In this document: positions 43,717 to 52,877 of the stretch, piece by piece | Layout: each line of letters begins with the position of its first letter | Position numbering within the stretch: the first letter of the stretch is position 1 | NCBI RefSeq assembly: GCF_014649775.1 | Contig: NZ_BMTR01000005.1 | Location: 124,001-188,000, forward strand | Reading direction: 5' to 3' | Source of the DNA: Streptomyces longisporoflavus | GTDB taxonomy: Bacteria; Actinomycetota; Actinomycetes; Streptomycetales; Streptomycetaceae | DNA: 64,000 nucleotides | Translations under genes and position numbers: made by a program | The notes under the pieces: model-generated | What the model was told of the DNA's origin: nothing | Seen by the model: only the letters and a program-made list of their open reading frames with translations | Database searches by the model: none

Positions 43717-44343
43717 CTACGCCGCAGTCGGCCGTGGTCTGCGGACCAGGAACGCCGCCCCCGCGCCCGCGGCGAACAGGGCGAGCAAGGAGACTCCTGT
43801 GGCTAGCCAGGATGCGCCCAGCCACTGGCCGCCGAAGTAGCCGAGCGCGACGCTGTAGCCCGCCCAGGCCACGCCCGCGAGCGCCGACCAGGGCAGGAAC
43901 TCGCGTACCTTGCGGTGGGCCGCGCCCGCCGCCAGCGAGACGATCGAGCGGCCCGCCGGGGCGAAGCGTGCGATGACGACGAGGATGCCGCCGCCCCGCG
44001 AGAGCGCCGTGCCGAGTCGTTCCTGCGCTGTCGTGAGGCGGCGCGAACGCGCGATGGCGCGGTCCAGGCGCTCGCCGCCGCGCCAGGCGAGACGGTAGAC
44101 GGCCAGGTCTCCGAGGACCGACGCGGTGGCCGCGCAGAGCAGCAGCACCAGGATGTCGGGCACCTCGTGCGGGACGGCCCCCGCGGCCGTGCCCGCTGTG
44201 CCCGCCGCCGCAGCCGCGGTGGCCGCGGTAATCACGAGGACTCCGCTCGGCAGCACGGGCACGACGATGTCGAGGAGCACGGAAAGCGCCACCGCCACGT
44301 AGATCCATGGGCTGCTGGTCAGCGCGCCCAGACTCTCAAGCAC
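43717..44343 (-). CDS. DedA family membrane protein
   Basis: This 208-residue protein has about five hydrophobic segments and the DedA/VTT signature RFAPAGRSIVSLAAG near residue 125, preceded by LCAATASVLGDLAVYRLAWRGG. DedA proteins act as lipid scramblases/flippases with roles in envelope stress. GTG 44343 has GGGGA upstream. It stands alone; the large repeat array lies right downstream of its stop. The 44344-44575 gap upstream contains no other gene. Confidence 0.88.
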   Translation of the reverse strand: MLESLGALTSSPWIYVAVALSVLLDIVVPVLPSGVLVITAATAAAAAGTAGTAAGAVPHEVPDILVLLLCAATASVLGDLAVYRLAWRGGERLDRAIARSRRLTTAQERLGTALSRGGGILVVIARFAPAGRSIVSLAAGAAHRKVREFLPWSALAGVAWAGYSVALGYFGGQWLGASWLATGVSLLALFAAGAGAAFLVRRPRPTAA

Positions 44344-44575
44344 CGAAATTCCCCGTAACTCCCCGGTCGACGACGTGTCTGCCGCGACGTCGCGGGGGAG
44401 CGGCAGGGGCGGCTTGGTGACAGCTGTACAGCGTACGCCGCGCTCCCCGGCGGAGATTCATGGGGGGCTCATATGTTCGCTACATCACGTTCACCCGGCT
44501 GCCGGTCATGACGGCGCGTACGGCGCCGATGTCCCGTAGCGAAGGGACCGAAGGCAGTGCGGAAGGAGCGGGACG

Positions 44576-45178
44576 ATGGTGGCGACGGTGACAGGAACGC
44601 TTGCCGGGGTCGTGGCAACGGCGGTGCTCGCGGGGGTTGGTGTCGTGGCTGGTGACGGCGCGGAGCCGCGTTACTGGGTGCGGGTCGGGGCGCGGTTCGC
44701 GCCGCCCACGGCTTTCATCCCCTCGTCGGCGATCACGTACGACCAGAAGCTCGTCCCCGCAGGCTCCGCCATCGAGGTCGAGCAGCGCAGCAGGCCGGGC
44801 GGGCGGGAAGGGCAGGGAGAGCGGGGAGAGCGGGGAGGAATGGCGGTCACGGTTCGCGTGAAGGGGCTGCAGCCGGGTCACGCGTACGGCGCGCACGTGC
44901 ACCAGAAGGCGTGCGGCGCCGATCCGGAGGCGGCCGGCGGGCACTACCAGCACCGCGAGGACCCGAAGCAGCCGTCGAAGGACCCGGCTTTCCTCAACCC
45001 GCGGAACGAGGTCTGGCTGGACTTCACCGTGGGCCCGGACGGTGCGGGCGAGGCGACCGCGCGCCATGACTGGGAGTTCCGCGCGGGCGGGGCCGGATCC
45101 GTCGTGCTGCACCGCGAGCCGGGCGGTGCGGGGGACCGGGTGGCGTGCTTCACGGTGCCGTTCGTCTCCGGCGGCTGA
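44576..45178 (+). CDS. exported superoxide dismutase-like protein, CuZn family
   Basis: This 200-residue protein has an N-terminal hydrophobic signal (VTGTLAGVVATAVLAGVGVVAG) and a CuZn-SOD-like domain: GLQPGHAYGAHVHQKACGADPEAAGGHYQH supplies the HxH and GGH ligands, and SVVLHREPGGAGDRVACF carries the last ligand and the disulfide cysteine. It probably protects the envelope from superoxide, but activity needs all ligands confirmed. A Gly/Arg/Glu insert (GREGQGERGERGG) interrupts the N-terminal half. The ATG at 44576 follows AAGGAG by 7 nt. Confidence 0.82.
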   Translation: MVATVTGTLAGVVATAVLAGVGVVAGDGAEPRYWVRVGARFAPPTAFIPSSAITYDQKLVPAGSAIEVEQRSRPGGREGQGERGERGGMAVTVRVKGLQPGHAYGAHVHQKACGADPEAAGGHYQHREDPKQPSKDPAFLNPRNEVWLDFTVGPDGAGEATARHDWEFRAGGAGSVVLHREPGGAGDRVACFTVPFVSGG

Positions 45179-45232
45179 GGGGGGGGCTGAGGGGGGCTGA
45201 GGGGGCCGAGGGGCCTCTGAAGTGACGTCGGA

Positions 45233-45293
45233 CGTGACGGCGCCCCCTTTCCCGTACGCATACGGCGCGTACGGGAAAGGGGGCGCCGTCACG
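45233..45293. terminator. 27-bp perfect inverted repeat, bidirectional terminator
   Basis: The arm at 45233-45259 (starting CGTGACGGCGCCCCCTTTCC) is exactly complementary to 45267-45293 across a 7 nt loop. It lies between the convergent SOD-like and DoxX genes and replaces a normal T-tract. It is unusually long and perfect. Confidence 0.8.
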
Positions 45294-45310
45294 AGCGCAA
45301 GCGGGGCGCG

Positions 45311-45760
45311 TCAGGCGGCCACCGGCGTCCGCTCCGACTCGCTCTTGGCCTCGCTTTCGCCGCGCGAGGCGAAGAGGCGGTCAAGGCCGAGCGCGCCCGA
45401 GCCGGTGAAGACGAGCAGGAGCATGGCCCAGCAGAAGATCGCGGAGGCCTCTCCGCCGTTCTGCATCGGCCACAGGGCCTCGGGCTGGTGCACCTTGAAG
45501 TAGGCGTACGCCATCGAGCCCGACGAGATGAACGCCGCGGCGCGGGTACCGAGACCGAGGACGACCAGGCCGCCGCCGACCAGCTGGATGACGGCCGCGT
45601 ACCAGCCGGGCCAGGTACCGGCGTCGACCGTGCCGCCGCCAGCCGCGCCACCGAGCACGCCGAAGAGCGAGGCGGCGCCGTGGCAGGCGAAGAGCAGGCC
45701 GATGACGATGCGGAAAAGCCCGAGGGCGTAGGGCTGGGCGCTGTTGAGACGTCCAGTCAT
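45311..45760 (-). CDS. DoxX family membrane protein
   Basis: This 149-residue protein has four membrane helices with LGLFRIVIGLLFACHGAASLFG at the start, GGGLVVLGLGTRAAAF and MAYAYFKVH, the DoxX pattern. Relatives form part of oxidoreductase or redox-stress membrane complexes. ATG 45760 follows AAGGAG. An iron box overlaps its promoter (TTGCAA-18-TAACCT, minus strand), predicting derepression when iron is scarce. Confidence 0.9.
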   Translation of the reverse strand: MTGRLNSAQPYALGLFRIVIGLLFACHGAASLFGVLGGAAGGGTVDAGTWPGWYAAVIQLVGGGLVVLGLGTRAAAFISSGSMAYAYFKVHQPEALWPMQNGGEASAIFCWAMLLLVFTGSGALGLDRLFASRGESEAKSESERTPVAA

Positions 45761-45807
45761 GGTGGGGGACTCCTTCGGTTTTCGGGGACGGTAACCGAGC
45801 GGAGGCC

Positions 45808-45826
45808 CAAGGTTAGGGGAACCTAA
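45808..45826. promoter_or_regulatory. iron box (DmdR/IdeR-type operator) upstream of the DoxX gene
   Basis: CAAGGTTAGGGGAACCTAA matches the 19 bp consensus TTAGGTTAGGCTAACCTAA at 15 of 19 positions. It overlaps the -10 box TAACCT and spacer of a promoter (TTGCAA-18-TAACCT, minus strand), 48 bp before the DoxX start, the normal place for repression. It also overlaps the stop codon of the upstream FAD gene. Confidence 0.8.
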
Positions 45827-47841
45827 TCAATGCTTGCAAGTTCAACATCTGGCCATTCGGGTATTCCACTTCCGGCCGCGGACGGGACCGCTCCCGGCGC
45901 GAAGGGGACCTCCGTCGCGCCCGCCGCCGTCCGCAGCACGGCCCGCGCGATGGCGTCCGCGTCCGACAGAGTCACTGAGTCGACGCCTGGCCTGGCCCCC
46001 GCGGCCGTCACCCAGTGAACGCCCTCCGTGGGCACCCCGAACGCGAACCTCCTTGCGTGGTAACGACCTTGACGGTCAATCAGGTGATAGGGGCGAGGCG
46101 TCACGTCCACGCCTCCGGTTTCGTAGCCGTCGACGACGTGGGCGCGGCACTGGCCCGTGGCGAGGAGCCGTCCGAGCAGTTCGTCCGCCGTGCGGCGCAC
46201 GTCCGGCTCGGGGAGCCGGGCCTCGACGACTGTGGTGACGGACACAGCCGACCCCGGTACGTCGGGGGAGTGCGCGAGGAACGTGCCGTCCGCGGTGGGT
46301 CGCACGTCGAGACGCGGGCCGAGTACCTCGACCACGCCCGCCTCGATGAGGGCAGTCATCTCCTCGATGCGGCGCCGGGGCGGTCCGATGGAGAGGAAAG
46401 CGTTGAGCGGCGTGTACCAGCGGTCCAGGTGCTCGCGGCGGGAGACGCCGGCCAGACCGCCGTGGTCGAGGATCAGGCGCAGTTCGTTGCGCAGGTCGCG
46501 CAGCACGTCCAGGGCGGACTTCAGCGGGCTCGCGACATTGCCGAGCGCGGCCTGAGCGGTGTCCTCGCGCAGATACGCGAGCAGCCAGGCGCGGAAGTCG
46601 TCGGGGGAGCGGAAAGTCCGGCCGGAGTGCGGCTGCGCCAGGCGGTCCCAGGACCAGCGTGCGGCTTCGGGAATCCCGAACTCGTCCAGGACCAGGGCCT
46701 CTTGGGGGCTGTGGTGCGGCGTGGCGAGGAAGGCGTCCCGGAAGTCCGGGGACCGCTCGGCGGGCCGGACGAGAGCCGTGTAGTAGACCGTCTCCACCTC
46801 CTTCGCGACCAGCGGCCATATCTCGTCGAGGAAGTCCGGGGCGTCACCGTTGTCCGCGCGCTTGCGGAAGCGGGCTATGACGTCGGAGGTGAGGACCAGC
46901 GGCTCGTGCCGTCCGTACGGGCCCTTCGCGTTGTCGCCGCGCGCCTGATAGGGAACGCCGCGCCGGGAGCCCGCGTACAGCTTCGGCTCGTGTCCCGAGC
47001 GCTGATAGCGCAGACCGCCCCCCGGAGCCGGCGTGAAGCGTCCGCCGCGGCCCTGTGTCAGGAGCGCCATGTGGTCGAAGAAGTTCAGGCCGAGCCCGCG
47101 CAGCAGGACACGTTCGCCGGGGGCGATGGCCGACAGGTCTACGTCGGCGGGGTTGGCCGGGGGTATGTGGCGCAGGCCGTGCCGTGCGGCGTGCGCGGCG
47201 AAACGCTCCTGCCCCTCGTCGCTCACCACGGGCAGGTGGCCCTGCGCGAGGACGACGGCGCTGAGCCCGGAGAGTTCACGGCCGTCGTCGAGTATGAGGC
47301 GCTGGAGTGCGAGGTTCTGGAGTGCGTGGCGCTGGAGTGCGTGGCGCTGGGCGCCGTCGTCCGTGCCGCCGTCCTCGGGGTCGAGGCGCACGGCGCGTGC
47401 CGCGTGCACTACGACCCGGACCGTCGCGGGGGCGCCGCGCAGGGTCTCGGCGAAGACCCACTCCAGATAGCGGCCGTAGCAGGCGCGCGTGGGGTAGTCG
47501 TCGGGGCCGAGTCCCGGCGCGTGCCCGGCGGCGGCCCACGCGTACAGGCTCGGGCCCGGCCTGATCGGCCCCGCGCAGTCGACGCTCTCGTCGGTGAAGA
47601 GCGTCACCTGCGAGGCGACCGTGTTCATGAGCAGCTCGCCCGGCTGGGCGGTCCGCCAGACGCGTCCAGGCCCGGGCGGAGAGGGGTCGACGACGTGGAC
47701 CGTCAGTCGCGCCCCCGGTGGCAGGAGTTCGGTCGCCGAGGCGCAGAGGCGTTCCAGGACACTCGTGCCGCGGGGTCCCGCGCCGACGACGGCGACAGCG
47801 ATGTCACGTCCCGGTACGGCCGCTGCGGATGGTGCGGACAA
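45823..47841 (-). CDS. FAD/NAD(P)-binding oxidoreductase
   Basis: This ~672-residue protein has an N-terminal Rossmann dinucleotide-binding motif VAVVGAGPRGTSVLERL and matches the NAD_binding_9 (YdhS-like) family in its GLGLNFFDHMALLTQGRGG, FRSPDDFRAWLLAYLREDT and HVVDGYETGGVDVTP regions. It may be an N-hydroxylase-type or amino-acid/metabolite oxidoreductase; the substrate is unknown. There is no ATG at the family start: TTG 47841, with GGGAG 8 nt upstream, is the best initiation site, and the long open frame upstream is chance. It is followed by the iron box of DoxX. Confidence 0.8.
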   Translation of the reverse strand: MSAPSAAAVPGRDIAVAVVGAGPRGTSVLERLCASATELLPPGARLTVHVVDPSPPGPGRVWRTAQPGELLMNTVASQVTLFTDESVDCAGPIRPGPSLYAWAAAGHAPGLGPDDYPTRACYGRYLEWVFAETLRGAPATVRVVVHAARAVRLDPEDGGTDDGAQRHALQRHALQNLALQRLILDDGRELSGLSAVVLAQGHLPVVSDEGQERFAAHAARHGLRHIPPANPADVDLSAIAPGERVLLRGLGLNFFDHMALLTQGRGGRFTPAPGGGLRYQRSGHEPKLYAGSRRGVPYQARGDNAKGPYGRHEPLVLTSDVIARFRKRADNGDAPDFLDEIWPLVAKEVETVYYTALVRPAERSPDFRDAFLATPHHSPQEALVLDEFGIPEAARWSWDRLAQPHSGRTFRSPDDFRAWLLAYLREDTAQAALGNVASPLKSALDVLRDLRNELRLILDHGGLAGVSRREHLDRWYTPLNAFLSIGPPRRRIEEMTALIEAGVVEVLGPRLDVRPTADGTFLAHSPDVPGSAVSVTTVVEARLPEPDVRRTADELLGRLLATGQCRAHVVDGYETGGVDVTPRPYHLIDRQGRYHARRFAFGVPTEGVHWVTAAGARPGVDSVTLSDADAIARAVLRTAAGATEVPFAPGAVPSAAGSGIPEWPDVELASID

Positions 47842-48221
47842 AAGCGTGGCTCCCGGGCATCGAGGGGGCGGTGGGGGGAGTGGTGGTGCTGGGGGGTGGG
47901 GGAGGCGGGAAAGGTGGGAAGGGCGGGAAGGATGGGGCAGTGGTGGCGCTGGGGAGTGGAGTGATGGAAGCGGACGGTCCGCCTCATCATGCCGCCGGAA
48001 GCCCCGAAGGCGTACCCCGTAACGGAGGTTCGCCGGATGGGTGTGGCCTGTGTCACGCGAGTGTCGCGGCACACCCCCGTCGCCGTTGCGGGGCAAGGGG
48101 AACCAAGGGGCGGCGAAGGGAAGTACGGACCGAAAAGGACGTACGGGCTGAAAGTAAGCACAGGGCGATAGGGAGTGCCGGCCGGCATGAAGCGCAGGCG
48201 GGGCCGAAAGGGAGCGCGGGC
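47842..48221. other. 380 bp intergenic region, low-complexity G/T-rich start
   Basis: The region upstream of the FAD oxidoreductase gene begins with GGTGGGG-type runs (47870-47965) and holds no supported gene. Open frames through it are composition artefacts. No clear promoter was identified. Confidence 0.4.
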
Positions 48222-49961
<1,740 letters not shown>

Positions 49962-50013
49962 TCTCCTCCGTCGCCCCGTACGGTACGGAACGACGGAGGT
50001 CCGTGGCGAGGTT

Positions 50014-50088
50014 CCGGGGATTCCCGCTGGTCCGGGGGTTCCCCCTGGTCCGGGGGTTCCCCCTGGTCATCCGGGGATTCCCGCTGCT
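50014..50088. repeat. four 18-bp palindromic tandem repeats
   Basis: CCGGGGATTCCCGCTGGT (50014-50031), CCGGGGGTTCCCCCTGGT twice (50032-50067) and CCGGGGATTCCCGCTGCT (50071-50088) form an array between the HNH nuclease stop and the phosphatase start. Each unit contains GGGG-TT-CCCC-like symmetry. Confidence 0.85.
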
Positions 50089-50103
50089 CGCAGGTGCGCG
50101 GCC

Positions 50104-50751
50104 TCAGCAGCCGTTGAGGATCGAGGACAGCTTCGTCTTCTCCGCCGCGTTCACCGTGAGGTTGTAGTGGTGCTTCACGTCTACCCACATCCGGGCGTAG
50201 TAGCAGTGGTACGACGCCGTGGGCGGCATCCACTCGGCCGGGTCCTGGTCGCCCTTGCTCTGGTTGACGTTGTCGGTGACGGCGATCAGCTGCGGCCGGG
50301 TGAGGTCGTTGGCGAAACCTTCCCGCTGGGCGGTGGTCCAGCCGCTCGCGCCGGACTTCCAGGCCTCGGAGAGCGGGATGACGTGGTCGATGTCGACGTC
50401 GGACGCCGCGGTCCAGGTGCCGCCGTCGTAGGGGGACTTCCAGGTGCCCGACGTGGCCGCGCAGCTGGAGTCCTGCTGGACGTTCGTGCCGTCGCGCTTG
50501 AGGACGACCTCGCGGGTGTTGCAGGCGCCGGACTGAGTCTTCCAGTGCGGGAACTTCTCACGGCTGTAGCCGTCGGACGAGCCCTCGGCCTTCTCCGTGA
50601 GCTGGCCGAGGTAGGTGCGGGCGGTGGCGGCGGAAACAGGGGCCGGGGGAGCGGCCTGGGCGGGCGCGCCGGTGAGGAGGGCCGCTCCGGAGGCGAGGGC
50701 GGTCAGGGCGGTGAGAGTGGCGAGGCGTCGACGCGCGTAGACAGCGGGCAT
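50104..50751 (-). CDS. secreted HNH/DUF1524-type nuclease
   Basis: This 215-residue protein has a signal peptide (RRRLATLTALTALASGAALL, cleavage near AQA-AP) and a GmrSD-C/DUF1524 HNH domain: DVDIDHVIPLSEAWKSGAS with the His-Asn-His region, NDLTRPQLIAVTDNVNQSKGDQDP and CYYARMWVDVKHHY. It is probably an extracellular nuclease used for nutrient DNA or against competitors. Several cysteines suggest disulfides. The ATG at 50751 is the only sensible start. It is divergent from the riboswitch-controlled GDT1 gene; the 50752-51003 part of that gap shows nothing else. Confidence 0.88.
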   Translation of the reverse strand: MPAVYARRRLATLTALTALASGAALLTGAPAQAAPPAPVSAATARTYLGQLTEKAEGSSDGYSREKFPHWKTQSGACNTREVVLKRDGTNVQQDSSCAATSGTWKSPYDGGTWTAASDVDIDHVIPLSEAWKSGASGWTTAQREGFANDLTRPQLIAVTDNVNQSKGDQDPAEWMPPTASYHCYYARMWVDVKHHYNLTVNAAEKTKLSSILNGC

Positions 50752-51003
50752 GCGAACTCCCTTGTTGTGGGGGGATGTTGGCCGTTGGCGCGGCCATGGT
50801 GACGCGGCGGGGTTTCCTGTGGATGTGCGTCAGGTGACAGGGTCGCGTCAAACAGGTGCTCAGTTCAAGAGTTCTGGCGCCGTGTCATGTCCGCTCACGC
50901 GTACGGGAGTTGCCGAACGGGCGTCCGAAAAGACGTCGCGTGTGGCCGGGGTCACTTTCCCGCGGGGTCGAAAGGCCCTGGTCCGGGGCGTGCGGACGTC
51001 CCG

Positions 51004-51009
51004 TACGAT
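51004..51009 (+). promoter_or_regulatory. -10 box upstream of the manganese riboswitch
   Basis: TACGAT at 51004-51009 would start transcription near 51016, just before the conserved riboswitch sequence. Confidence 0.5.
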
Positions 51010-51015
51010 GGATGG

Positions 51016-51136
51016 CGCAGAAGGGGAGTAGCTCTTCGCCGGACCGTCGACATACTGCTCAGCTCGCCTGAGCCGGCGCCCGGAGGCAGGTCCCGTCATC
51101 GACGCGGCCGGCCAGCGAGACCTTCGGCAAGCAGTG
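51016..51136 (+). ncRNA. yybP-ykoY manganese riboswitch
   Basis: The leader carries the hallmark AAGGGGAGTAGC (51021-51032), the GTCGACATACT element (51046-51056) and GCGAGACCTTCGGC (51114-51127). GAAGG and CCTTC close the basal P1 helix with an outer GC/GC pair. This is the yybP-ykoY class, which binds Mn2+ and usually controls Mn exporters. The next gene is a GDT1 family transporter, a known partner. A hairpin at 51210-51231 (TCGG-T-GGGG/CCCC-GA-CCGA), just before the ribosome-binding site, could be the expression platform. Confidence 0.85.
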
Positions 51137-51241
51137 CCCGACGTACGCGACCGTGTGCGTCCGTGTGTGCTGCCGTGCCGAGGTGTCGTACGTGATGTAC
51201 AGATTGCTCTCGGTGGGGCAGCCCCGACCGATTGAGGAACC

Positions 51242-51820
51242 TTGATCAGCATCAGCGTGACGGCGCTCGTGTTCGGCGTCGTCTTCCTTGCCGAACTCCC
51301 GGACAAGACAGCGCTGGCCGGGCTCGTCCTCGGGACGCGCTACCGCGCCTCGTACGTCTTCGCCGGGGTCGCCGCCGCCTTCGTCGTCCATGTCGTGCTC
51401 GCCGTGGCGGCGGGCAGCGTGCTCACCCTCCTGCCGCAGCAACTCCTGCACGCGCTGACCGGCGTCCTCTTCCTCGGCGGCGCGGCCATGCTGCTCCTGA
51501 AGGGCGGCGAGGAGGAAGAAGAGGTCCGCGAGCCCAAGGACCAGAGCTTCTGGAAGGTGTCGGGCGCCGGATTCATGCTGATCCTGGTCGCCGAGTTCGG
51601 GGACCTGACGCAGATCATGACCGCGAACCTGGCCGCCCGGTACGACGACCCGCTCTCCGTCGGTCTCGGTGCGGTGCTCGCGCTGTGGGCGGTCGCCGGA
51701 CTCGGGATCGTCGGCGGAAAGGCGCTGATGAAGCGCGTGCCGCTGTCGCTCATCACCAAGATCGCGGCGCTCCTGATGCTGGGGCTCGGTGTGTGGAGCC
51801 TGTATGAGGCGATTGCCTGA
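51242..51820 (+). CDS. GDT1/TMEM165 (UPF0016) family cation transporter
   Basis: This 192-residue membrane protein has six helices and two copies of the E-x-G-D-(K/R/L)-(S/T) metal motif: ELPDKTALAG in TM1 (proline replaces the usual glycine) and EFGDLTQIMT near residue 117. A glutamate-rich loop (KGGEEEEEVREP) separates the halves. The family exports Mn2+ (and Ca2+ in eukaryotes), consistent with the Mn riboswitch upstream. The start is TTG 51242 after GAGGAACC. It stands alone and is followed by a 9-bp repeat array. Confidence 0.9.
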   Translation: MISISVTALVFGVVFLAELPDKTALAGLVLGTRYRASYVFAGVAAAFVVHVVLAVAAGSVLTLLPQQLLHALTGVLFLGGAAMLLLKGGEEEEEVREPKDQSFWKVSGAGFMLILVAEFGDLTQIMTANLAARYDDPLSVGLGAVLALWAVAGLGIVGGKALMKRVPLSLITKIAALLMLGLGVWSLYEAIA

Positions 51821-51881
51821 GGTGCCTGAGGTGCCTGAGGTGTCTGAAGTACCTGACGTGACTGACGTGCCTGGCCTGTCT
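51819..51881. repeat. seven 9-bp tandem repeats beginning at the GDT1 stop codon
   Basis: GAGGTGCCT x2, then GAGGTGTCT, GAAGTACCT, GACGTGACT, GACGTGCCT and GGCCTGTCT run head to tail from the TGA of the transporter gene (51818-51820). Another short 9-mer run (GTCTGTCAC, GTCTGTCGC) follows near 51900. Confidence 0.8.
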
Positions 51882-52025
51882 GGGTCGTCCGACATGCCGC
51901 GTCTGTCACGTCTGTCGCGTCTGGTTTAGTTGGGTGCCTGGGGCATCCAATTGGGTCGCCGTTGTGGGTGTGACCTGCGGTGCTGGCGTCTGGGAGCCTC
52001 TTTTTGTACCGTGTGGGAACAAAGT

Positions 52026-52061
52026 GGCTCCGCCCGTGTTCCCTGACCGGCGGGCGGAGCC
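52026..52061 (+). terminator. hairpin terminator before the HAD gene
   Basis: GGCTCCGCCCG (52026-52036) pairs with CGGGCGGAGCC (52051-52061), followed after 7 nt by TCTTTT. It probably ends the GDT1 transcript. The rest of the 51882-52124 gap shows only this and the short 9-mers. Confidence 0.75.
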
Positions 52062-52124
52062 GCCTTGATCTTTTCTCCGCACGCACCCTCCGCGGAGATT
52101 CCCTCTGTGCTCTGGAGTACGTCG

Positions 52125-52790
52125 ATGACGGCTGAGACCGCCACTGTTCTGACCGCCCGGGCCCTCCTCCTGGACATGGACGGGACCCTCGTCAACTCCG
52201 ATGCCGTGGTCGAGCGCTGCTGGCAGCGCTGGTCGGAGCGGCACGGGCTCGACTTCGACGAGGTCATCAAGGTCGTCCACGGGCGGCAGGGGTACGCGTC
52301 GATGGCGGTGCTGCTGCCGGAGCGGCCCATGGAGGAGAACTACGCGGAGAACCGCGAGATGCTGGCCGCCGAGACCGCGGACATGGACGGCGTCGTGCCG
52401 GTGCCGGGGGCCGCTGCCTTCCTGGAGTCCCTCGAAGGGCTCCCGCACGCGCTCGTGACGTCCGCCGACGTGCCGCTGTCCACCGGGCGGATGGCCGCGG
52501 CCGGTCTTTCGCTGCCCGACGTGCGGGTCACCGCGGAATGCGTGGGGGCGAGCAAGCCCGACCCCGAGGGGTTCCTCAAGGGGGCCGCCGAGCTGGGATT
52601 CGACCCCGCCGACTGCATCGTCTTCGAGGACTCCGGGGCCGGGATAGCCGCGGGGCTCGCGGCGGGCATGCGGGTCGTCGGGATAGGCCCCAGGGCCGGG
52701 GAGTACGGGCCCACCGTGCATGTCGCCGACCTGACGCAGGTGCGGGTCACCGCCGCCGGGGACGGGACGCTTCAGCTGACGATCGGCTGA
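52125..52790 (+). CDS. HAD family sugar-phosphate phosphatase
   Basis: This 221-residue protein has HAD motif I ALLLDMDGTLVNSDAV, motif II LVTSADVPLS, lysine motif CVGASKPDPEGF and motif IV IVFEDSGAGIAAG with a small helical cap, the HAD-IA (YfbT/GPP-like) arrangement that removes phosphate from small sugars. ATG 52125 follows GGAG at 8 nt. It is single. The substrate is inferred only from fold. Confidence 0.9.
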   Translation: MTAETATVLTARALLLDMDGTLVNSDAVVERCWQRWSERHGLDFDEVIKVVHGRQGYASMAVLLPERPMEENYAENREMLAAETADMDGVVPVPGAAAFLESLEGLPHALVTSADVPLSTGRMAAAGLSLPDVRVTAECVGASKPDPEGFLKGAAELGFDPADCIVFEDSGAGIAAGLAAGMRVVGIGPRAGEYGPTVHVADLTQVRVTAAGDGTLQLTIG

Positions 52791-52877
52791 GGCCGATCTG
52801 ATCCGAGCCGGAGCCGGAGCCCGGGGCTCGGGCCGGAGCCCCGGGCCCAGGGCGTCGCCCGGCTCACCCCCCGGCGG

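Noticed and set aside
46015..47964. Long plus-strand frame opposite the FAD oxidoreductase gene
   Set aside because: It has no domain features and mirrors the codon bias of the minus-strand gene.
52016..52040. GGAAC...CGTGTT as an ECF sigma promoter
   Set aside because: Its elements overlap a hairpin that looks like a terminator, and the match is weak.
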